A DNA stretch of 64,000 nt from contig NC_058522.1 of NCBI RefSeq assembly GCF_904849725.1, forward strand, positions 435,455,529 through 435,519,528, in the 5' to 3' direction. Positions 56,170 through 64,000 of the stretch are shown here, one piece after another; position 1 is the first letter of the stretch, and each line of letters opens with the position of its first letter. The notes beneath the pieces are model-generated. The model ran no database searches. It was not told where the DNA came from and saw only the letters and a program-made list of their open reading frames with translations. A program made the translations under genes and the position numbers. Source of the stretch: Hordeum vulgare subsp. vulgare. Taxonomy: Eukaryota > Streptophyta > Magnoliopsida > Poales > Poaceae.

Positions 56170-56401
56170 GGAGAAATCAAGATCTATCCAAGTAGGTCTC
56201 ACAAACTCTTCTCTTGCATTTACTTTTGTTGCCAGTTGCCTCTCGTTTTCCTCTCCCCCACTTCACATTTGCCGTTTTTCTCCTTCGCCGTTTTCTCCTT
56301 TGCCTTTTTCGTTCGCCCTTTTCTCTCGCTTGCTTTCTGTTCGTTTGTGTGCCATGTGCCCTCAATATGCTTGCATCTTCGCTTGTTGAAAATCTAGTGA
56401 T

Positions 56402-57150
56402 ATGGATCCTCATCCACTTGATAGTCTCTTTAAGAGACCCACTCGTGTGGAACAAATTGCTATTGAGTTGAGGGAAATTGCCTATGTCTTTGGAGTTTTG
56501 CGTAAGATGCATGAATCTGAAAATTGTGAGGAAGAAATTCATGAAGTGATTCACGAGGGCTCCTTGGATGAAAAGCATGATTGCAATGATTTCACTATAA
56601 ATCCTATTAGTGACAATCATGCTAAAAATATGCAAAACCCTAAGCTTGGGATGCTAGTTTTGCTTTGACCACTACTTATTGCAATAATAATTATTGGGGT
56701 GATGATCTTTCTTATGATCTTGAAATTTTGTTCAAACCGCATGATGAATATGATATTTGCAATTATATTGAAAGTGGGTTTGGAGACGTCATGACTTTAG
56801 TTGATGATAATCCCACTATTTTTGAAGAGCGTCAACTTTGCATGCATGTGGATCATGAAAAGAATATCCTTTGTGACAGTTACATTGTTGAATTCGAATA
56901 TGATCCCACATGTAATTGCTATGAGAGAGCAAAGTATTTTGGTAGAAAATTTCATGTTACCAAATTACCTCTCGTTATGTTGAGATTGGTATTGTCTCTT
57001 TCTTCTTCCTTGCATTTGGTAACTATTGGTTGTCTTGCCAATTTGTTTCCCTATAAAATGCCTATGCATAGGAAGTATGTTAGACTTAGATGTGATTTTC
57101 ACATGCTCCATGATGCTCTCGTTGTGTTTCAATCCTTACCTTTTATGTGA
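56402..57150 (+). pseudogene. Athila-2 ORF of unknown function, frameshifted
   Basis: Two overlapping frames, 56402-56668 and 56665-57150, read as one protein of about 249 residues if a one-base deletion near 56651 is allowed for. It starts MDPHPLDSLFKRPTRVEQIA about 230 bp after the second primer site, the place where gag should begin. The first part is helical and acidic. The second part has cysteine- and histidine-bearing stretches (QLCMHVDHEKNILCDSYIVEF, DPTCNCYERAKYFGRKFH) and ends with hydrophobic and basic blocks (MPMHRKYVRLRCDFHMLHDAL). It has no resemblance to gag, protease or polymerase that I can see. From memory, similar ORFs are frequent in Triticeae repeats without assigned function. 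Confidence 0.55.
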
Positions 57151-59785
57151 GCATCATTGAAATCAATGCCTAGCTAAGGACGTTAAACAAAAGCGCTTGT
57201 TGGGAGGCAACCCAACGAATCTATCCTTTTTCTTTCTGTTTTGTGTTTTCCACACTTTCATAATTCTGTTATGATTGTGTTTTTTGTGTTTCTTTTTGCG
57301 TTTGTGCCAAGCAAAACCGTTATGATTAGTCTTGGGGATGATCGTTTGGTCATGCTGGAAAAGACAGAAACTTTCTGCTCACGAAAAGAATTTTCATTGT
57401 TTTTTTGTAAGATTTTTTGAGTTGATTCTTTTTGCTGCTGATTGCTATGCAAAATCTTCAGACTTTCGTAATGTTTCAGAATTTTGGAAGTACCAGAGGT
57501 ATACGAAACATACAGATTGCCACAGACTGGTCTGCTGTTAACAGATTCTGTTTTTGTTGTGTTGGTTGCTTATTTTGATGAAACTATGGATAGTATCAGG
57601 GGGTATTAGCCATGTAAGATTGAAAGTACAGTAACCCAACATCAGCACAAGTAGAATTTAAGTTTTTTACAGTACCTAAGGAAGTGGTGGTTTGCTTTCT
57701 TGTACTAATGTTATCACGAGTTTCTGTTTAAGTTTCGTGTTGTGAAGTTTTCAAGTTTTGGGTGAAGTTCTTATGGACGAAAAGATAAAGAGTGGCAAGA
57801 GCTCAAGCTTGGGGATGCCCAAGGCACCCCAAGAAATTTAGGGATGCTGTAAAAGCCTAAGCTTGGGGATGCCCCGGGAAGGCATCCCCTCTCTCGTCTT
57901 CAATCCATCGGTAACGTTACTTGGGGCTATATTTTTATTCACCACATGTTAAGTGTTTTTGCTTGGAGCGTCTTGTATCGTAGGAGTCTTTTATTTTTGT
58001 TGTGTCACAATCATCCTTGCTGCACACCTAGATAGAGAGACATGCACACACCATGATTTTGTCGAGCTTCACTTATATCTTTTGGTAGACAATTCAGCTC
58101 ACATGTGCTTCACTTATATCTTTTGAGCTAGATACTTTTGCTCTATGTGCTTCACTTATATCTTTTAGAGCGCAGCGGTGCGTGGCTTGGTAGTTGATCT
58201 ATGCTTTGAAAGTAGTCTCGAAAGGGGTAGTTATCCAAAGGGATATCAAAATTTCCTCCTTCATGTGCATTGAATAGTTAGAGAAGTTTGATTCATCTCA
58301 ATTAGTTTTGAGTTGTGGTTATGGTAATATTGAAATCATGCTAGTGAGGTGTTGTGAATCTAGAAATACTTTTGTTGAAGTTAGTGATTCCCGTAGCATG
58401 CACGTATGGTGAACCGCTATGTGATGAAATCTGAGCATGATTAGTCTGTTGATTGTCATCCTTTTCGTGGCGGTCGGGATCGCGCGATGGTTTATACGTA
58501 CCAACCCTTCCGCTAGGAGTATGCGTTGAATGCTTTGTTTCGATTACTAATAAATTTTTTGCAACAAGTATATGAGTTCTTCATGACTAATGTTGAGTCC
58601 ATGGTTTAGATGCACTTTCACCTTCCACCATCACTATCTTCTTAGTGCCGTGCAACTTTCGCTGGTGCACAAAACCCACCATTAGCCTCCCTCAAAACAG
58701 CCACCATACCTACCTACTATGGCCTTTTCAAAGTCATTCCAAGATATATTGCCATGCAACTACCACCATGATATGTGCCACCACGTCTACATTGCCACTG
58801 CATGATCGTAAGATAGCTAGCATGATGTTTCCATTGGTGTCTATGCCATGCTAGATCATTGCCACGGTACACTACCGAAGGCATTCCATATAGAGTCATA
58901 ATTGCTCTAAGTTTTGAGTTGAAAGTGTGACGATCATCATTATTGGAGCATTGTCCCATGTGAGGAAATAAAAGAGGCCAAATAAGCCCATAAAAAAGAG
59001 GCCAAAGAGCCCACCAAAAAAATATGAGAGAAAAAGAGAGAAAGGACAATGCTACCACTTTTTCCACACTTGTGCATTTTGAGCACCATGATCTTCATGA
59101 TTGAGAGTCTCATGTTTTGTCACCATCATATAGCTAGTGGGAAATTTTCATTATATAACTTGGCTTGTATATTCCAATGATAGGCTTCCTCAAAATTGCC
59201 TTAGGTCTTCGTGAGCAAGCAAGTTGGATGCACACCCACTAGTTTTCTTTAAGAGCTTTCACGTACTTATAGCTCTAGTGCATCATTTGTATGGCAATCC
59301 CTACTCATTCACATTGATATCTATTGATGAGTATCTCCACAGCTCATTGATATGCCTAGTTAATGTGACTATCTTCTCCTTTTTGTCTTGCAAACTCCAC
59401 CACATTCCACACCATCTATAGTGCTATAACCATGGCTCACACTCATGTATTGCGTGAGAGTTGAAAATGTTCAAGAAAGTAAAGGTGTGAAACAATTACT
59501 TGGCCAATACCGGGGTTGTGTATGATTTAAATTCGTTGTGCAATGATGATAGAGCATAGCCAGACTATATGCTTTTGTAGGGATAACTTTCTTTTGGCCT
59601 TGTTATTTTGAAAGTTCATGACTACTTTGCTAGTTTGCTTGAATTATTATTGTTTCCATGTCAATAGCAAACTATTGTTTTGAATATAATGGATCTGAAC
59701 ATTCACGTCACATAAGAGGAATTACAAAGGACACCTATGCTAGGTAGCATGAAAGCATCAACAATTCATTCTTATCACTTCCCTA
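57151..59785 (+). other. Non-coding internal region of Athila-2
   Basis: There is no convincing ORF. Notable parts are a hairpin GTTGGGAGGCAACCCAAC near 57198, several AAGCTTGGGGATGCC phrases near 57808-57875 that mimic the polypurine tract, and a three-copy tandem repeat at 58066-58166. Confidence 0.7.
58066..58166 (+). repeat. Three tandem units with an 18-bp identical core
   Basis: GCTTCACTTATATCTTTT occurs at 58066, 58107 and 58149, a spacing of 41-42 bp. The linkers also resemble each other (CAGCTCACATGT and TGCTCTATGT). Confidence 0.85.
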
Positions 59786-59820
59786 CTCGAGGACGAGCAG
59801 GAGTTAAGCTTGGGGATGCT
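59786..59820 (+). other. Polypurine tract and AGGA stem-loop of Athila-2
   Basis: CTCGAGGACGAG (59786-59797) is a 4-bp stem with an AGGA loop. AAGCTTGGGGATGCT then leads to the LTR at 59821. It corresponds to GCTTGAGGACAAGC of the other Athila elements, with the stem changed on both sides. Confidence 0.75.
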
Positions 59821-61460
59821 TGATACGTCTCAAACGTATCTATAATTTTTGATGGTTTCACGCTGTTATCTTGTCTTCTTTGTATGTTTTATGTACCTTT
59901 TTTATACCTTTTTGGGGACTAACTAATTGATTCAGTGCCAAGTGCCAGTTCCTGTTTTTCCGTGTTTTTGACTCTTTTCAGATCTGATTTTGGAACGGAG
60001 TCCAAACGGAATAAAATCCCCGAAATGATTTTTTTCCCGAACGAAAGAAGACCAGGGAGCCTTTGGGCCAAGCCAGGTGGGCCCTAGGGAACCCACAAGC
60101 TTGCACCACGCCACCACGGGGGGAGGCGGCGGTGGGCAAACTTGTGGCTTCCCTGGCCGCCTCCTGACCTAGGTTTTGCGCCTATATATTCCCAAATATT
60201 CCGCAAAAAATCAGGGGAGCCTCGAAAATACTTTTCCGCCGCCGCAAGCTTCCGTTTCCGCAAGATCTCATCTGGAGACCCATCCCGGCGCCCTGCCGGA
60301 GGGGACTTTGGAGGTGGAGGGCTTCTTGATCATCATCATCGCCCCTCCAATGACTCATGAGTAGTTCACTTCGGACCTATGGGTCCGTAGTTAGTAGCTA
60401 GATGGCTTCTTCTCTCTCTTGGATCTTCAATACAAAGTTCTCCATGATCTTCATGGAGATCTATCCGATGTAATCTTCTTTGGCGGTGTGTTTGTCGATA
60501 TCCGATGAATTGTGGACTTGTGATCAGATTATCTATGATAGATATTTGAGTCTTTGCTGATTTCTTATATGCATGATTTGATATCCTTGTAAGTCTCTCT
60601 GAGTCTTGGGTTTTGTTTGGCCAACTAGATCTATGATTCTTGCAATGGGAGAAGTGCTTCGTTTTGGGTTCTGCCATGGGGTGACCTTTCCCAGTGACAC
60701 TAGGGGCAGCAAGGCACACATCAAGCAGTTGCCATCAAGGGTAAAAATATGGGGTTTTTATCATTGGTTTGAGATTATCCCTCTACATCATGTCATCTTG
60801 CTTAAGGCGTTACTCTGTCCTTATGGACGGAATACACTAGATGTATGCTGGATAGCGGTCGACGTGTGGAGTAATAGTAGTAGATGCAGACAGTATCGGT
60901 CTACTTGTTTCGGACGTGATGCCTATTGAAATAATCATTGCATAGATATCATCACGACTCTGCATAGTTCTGTAAATTGCTCGACAGTAATTTGTTCACC
61001 CTCCGTCTACTTGCTTTCATGAAAGAAGCCACTAGTAAACACTACGGCCCCCGGGTCTATTCACATCCATCGTTTACACCTCCGCTTTTACTTTGCTTTG
61101 TTACTTTGTTGCTTTCAGTTCTCACTTGGCAAACAATCTATAAGGGATTGACAACCCCTTCATAGCGTTGGGTGCAAGCTTTTGTGTTTGTGCAGGATAT
61201 TGAGATACTCTTCCGCCGGATTGATACCTTGGTTCTCAAACTAAGGGAAATACTTACCACCGCTACGCTACATCACCCATTCCGCTTCGAGGGAACACCA
61301 ACACAAGGCTCCAAGGCCACGGGGGAAATCCTTTGCATACTTTCCTACGAAGTCCCTTAAGGTGTAGCCGCAGCTGAAGGATTCCTGGTGCCGTTGCTGA
61401 GGAGTATCAAGCAACACTCCTATTTCTGGCGCCGTTGGAAGGTCCTTTGTTGCAGTAGCA
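59821..61460 (+). repeat. 3' LTR of Athila-2 (1640 bp)
   Basis: It matches 54452-56081 with scattered differences and an extra AAGTGCC near 59940. U3 hairpin at 60093-60147 (one mismatch in 11-bp arms) and TATA box near 60184. It ends GCAGTAGCA at 61460, followed by the TSD. Confidence 0.93.
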
Positions 61461-61465
61461 ATGCA

Positions 61466-61721
61466 CAAGTAGTACCTCTACTTGGTGCGGGAGTTTTGTC
61501 TAATATGAGGTGGAAGCAATCGTCACATGCTAAGGGATCTCTAATCATATAACATTGTTTGGAAGCAAGCAAACACAATTCATTATGTTGTCTTCCTTGT
61601 CCAACTTCTACTTCTAAGCATGTAATAGTTTGGTGAGTGCTCACAATTATAGAAGGTGTCTAAGATGATATATTTATATGTGAACCTCTCTTTCCTTATT
61701 ACTTCTTTTTAATTGCAACAA
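61466..61721 (-). other. 3' internal region of Athila-3, part 2
   Basis: It continues the sequence cut at 54451: the phrase GGTTTATGGATGC followed by ATGCACAAG..AGTA has a counterpart in Athila-1 near 36422-36450. No ORF. It is bounded on the right by the LTR of a further Athila element. Confidence 0.6.
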
Positions 61722-63212
61722 TGACTGAGGTCTATGTTGGTCTACCCTCAACAAGTTTAAATCATCATACTTGTTATAAGTGGTTTTCATCAAGGTAATG
61801 TCTACAAGTGCTAAAATTGTAAGTAGCGGAGAAGTTTGATAGCAAGATAATTTGTAACGAGCAAGTAACAAAAGTGGTAACAAAAGTGCAGCAAGGTAGC
61901 CCAATCCTTTTGAGGGAAAGGACAGGCCAAAACAGTATGTTATGATAACCAAAGTGTTCTTGAGGGTACACGGGAATTTCATCTAGTCACTTTCATCATG
62001 TTGGCTTAATTCATGTTCGCTACTTTGATAATTTGGTATGTGGGTGGACCGGTGCTTAGTTGTTGTTCTCACTAGAATAAACCTCCTACTTATGATTAAC
62101 CCTCTCGCAAGCATCCGCAACTACGGGAAAAGTATTAAGAATAAATTCTAACCATAGCATTAAACTTTTGGATCCAATCGGTCCCTTACGGAATAGCGCA
62201 TAAACTAGGGTTTAAGCTTCTGTCACTCTCGCAACCCATCATCTAATAACTACTCCACAATGCATTCCCTTAGGTCCAAATATGGTGAAGTGTCATGTAG
62301 TCGACGTTCACATGACACCAATAAGGGAATCACACCATACATATCATCAAAATATCGAACACATATCAAGTACATATGATTACTTGCAACATGATTTCTC
62401 CCATGACCTCAAGAAAAAAAGTAACTACTCACAAATGATAATAATGCTCAAGATCAGAGGGGTATTAAATAGCATAATGGATCCGAACATATAACCTTCC
62501 ACCAAATAAACCATATAGTAATCAACTACAAGATGTAATCAACACTACTAGTCACCCACAAGCACCAATCTATAGTTTCGGTACTAAGATTGAAAACAAG
62601 AGATGAACTAGGGTTTGAGAGGAGTAGGTGCAGTTGAATATGTTGATGAGGATAGCCCTCCCCAAGATGGGAGAGTTGTTGGTGATGATGATGACGATGG
62701 TTTCTCCCTCCGGGAGGGAAGTTCTCATGGCGGAATCGCTCCGCCCGAGGGCAAAAGTGATCCTGTCCAAGTTCCGCCTCGAGAGAGCGACACTTCATCC
62801 TGAAAGTCCTATCCTTCTTTTTTTTCTAGGTCAAAATGACTTATATACTAGAAGAGGGGCACCGGAGGTGGGCCTGGGTGAGCACAACCCACCGGGACGC
62901 GCCCGGGCTCCCTTGCTCTCCCACGTGGGTTGTGCCCACTTGGTGGGCCCCCTTTGGTACTTATTTGCTCCAATATTCCTCAAATATTCCATAAACATTT
63001 CTTGTAAAGTTTCAACTCATTTGGAGTTGTGCAGAATAGGTAGCTAGATGTAGCTTTTTCACATCCGAATTTCCAACTGCCACAATTCTCCCCTTTGTGT
63101 ATACCTTGCATATTATGAGAGAAAGGGCATTAGAATTACTCCAAAAAGCATTATTATTCAATAAAACAACATAAATAGCAGTAGGTAAACATGATGCAAA
63201 ATGGACGTATCA
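61722..63212 (-). repeat. 3' LTR of Athila-4 (about 1.5 kb; left boundary approximate)
   Basis: The right end is exact, at GTATCA (63212) before the polypurine tract. From about 61795 rightward it aligns with the Athila-3 LTR, but its U5 end has diverged, so the left boundary (TGA at 61722) is a guess. The U3 hairpin (62882-62935) keeps perfect 11-bp arms with altered sequence. No TSD can be tested. Confidence 0.75.
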
Positions 63213-64000
63213 ACTCTCCCAAGCTTAGACCTCGCTTGTCCTCAAGCGAAAACCAAAATCGAGAAACATGTACACATGCTTAGAGAGAGAGGTGTCGACA
63301 AAACAAAAATACGGACATATCAGCATCATGTAACTTATTATAACAACAACAAACTTTAACATAAAACTTTGATCATAGAACTTTTATCATAGGCTTCTCA
63401 TGAACAAGTGACAATTCATCACAACATCTACTATAAAGCATAAACTCTATTGGAAACCAACAAACTATGTTCTCAGTCAACTTTGCAACTACAATTCATC
63501 ATCTTTTCAGGAAGGGTCACATATCAGAGCCTTTAGGCAAGTCCGCATACTCAACCATCATTTAGTCTTCTATTATTGCTAACACTCACCGCGTACACAT
63601 GAGAAAAACGTTTCAACCGGACACATAGAAAGATAGGGGCTTATAGTTTCGCCTCCCAACAAATTCACCTCAAGGATGATGTCAACAATAATAACTCATG
63701 CTACCCATATACAACTGGATATATGTGCCTAGATCTTTCCTCACCACGTGATGCTTGCCAAAGGATAAAATAAAAAGGAATAGAGAGAAAAACTTTGACT
63801 CTTGCATGAAAGTAAATACATAAAAGTAAAAGACAGGCCCTTCACAGAGGGAAGCAGAGGTTGCCATGCACTTTTTGTTTGTATGCTCAACCCCTTAGTG
63901 CAAGAGAACGTCACGTTATATTGCCCCTTGTGATGGCAACCTTTATTATGCAGTCTGTCGCTTTTATTCTTCACCATCACAAGTCCGTACGACGCTCAAT
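63213..64000 (-). other. 3' internal region of Athila-4, running off the window
   Basis: Polypurine tract and AGGA stem-loop at 63213-63247, then AT-rich non-coding sequence parallel to 53571-54300. It includes AGGCCCTTCACAGAGGGAAGC near 63836 and ATTATGCAGTCTGTCGCTTT near 63946. The element continues to the right of the window. Confidence 0.8.

Larger units (their letters stand above)
54452..61460 (+). mobile_element. Short non-autonomous Athila element (Athila-2), TSD ATGCA
   Basis: Complete 7.0-kb element with 1.63- and 1.64-kb LTRs, an internal region of 3.7 kb, two consecutive primer sites, and a small ORF of unknown function in place of gag-pol. The TSD ATGCA is perfect (54447-54451, 61461-61465). 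LTRs are of the same family as the solo LTRs at 30926 and 49493. With no gag, protease or polymerase it must be mobilised in trans. Confidence 0.93.

Noticed and set aside
57808..57880. Additional polypurine tracts (AAGCTTGGGGATGCC) suggesting a further LTR start
   Set aside because: No TGATACGT LTR start follows them. They look like repeats of the tract inside the internal region of Athila-2.
1..64000. Host genes, tRNA or rRNA genes
   Set aside because: No ORF outside retroelement sequence shows recognisable host protein motifs or exon structure, and I saw no tRNA or rRNA signature. A homology search could still reveal small exons or microRNA loci that I cannot see.

Overview
The window is intergenic DNA of a large-genome grass, most likely a Triticeae species (wheat, barley, rye or Aegilops). 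I infer this from several repeat signatures: Angela/BARE-1-type copia LTRs, Athila-clade LTRs that begin TGATACGTCT and use a TGGCGCCGTTGCCGGGGA primer site, a Sukkula-like LARD, and a SIRE-type copia gag. I found no host protein-coding gene, tRNA, rRNA or CRISPR. Nearly every base can be assigned to nested LTR retrotransposons, and most boundaries are fixed by target-site duplications (TSDs) read directly from the sequence.

Layout, outermost to innermost. (1) A decayed SIRE-type copia gag (47484-49250) is the oldest recognisable layer. (2) A Tat-like gypsy element, called X here, ends at 47483. Its pieces lie at 6985-7556, 30014-30925, 32537-33768 and 46838-47483. (3) Four elements sit inside X: an Angela/BARE-1 copia (1-6984, entering from the left edge), a LARD-type non-autonomous gypsy (7557-30013, minus strand, TSD ATGCG), an Athila solo LTR (30926-32531, TSD CCCAC) and an Athila element (Athila-1, 33769-46832, minus strand, TSD ATGAG). 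(4) Inside the LARD's 5' LTR is a chromovirus (15463-27093) with 3-kb LTRs, an extra ORF before gag, and a gag-pol broken by one stop codon and one frameshift. Inside Athila-1 is a rearranged SIRE-type LTR (41792-44841) carrying a palindromic minisatellite. LTR divergence follows the nesting: about 9% for X, about 6% for the LARD and about 2.5% for the chromovirus, each counted over a sampled stretch.

The right third holds an Athila solo LTR (49493-51033, TSD TGGGG), a GC-rich minisatellite (51340-52041), and a minus-strand Athila (Athila-3, LTR 52042-53570). Athila-3 is split by a short non-autonomous Athila (Athila-2, 54452-61460, TSD ATGCA) and followed by a further minus-strand Athila (Athila-4) that runs off the right edge.

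No element here looks able to move by itself; each lacks or has lost essential coding capacity. The signals most worth following are non-coding. A long hairpin in the U3 of all Athila LTRs keeps its pairing while its sequence changes. A second covarying stem-loop with an AGGA loop sits just before the Athila polypurine tract. tRNA-primer-site copies have been absorbed into Athila LTRs. A U3-like segment lies upstream of the second Athila ORF. The LARD shares its 3' end with the chromovirus nested in it, which suggests a parasite and helper relationship.
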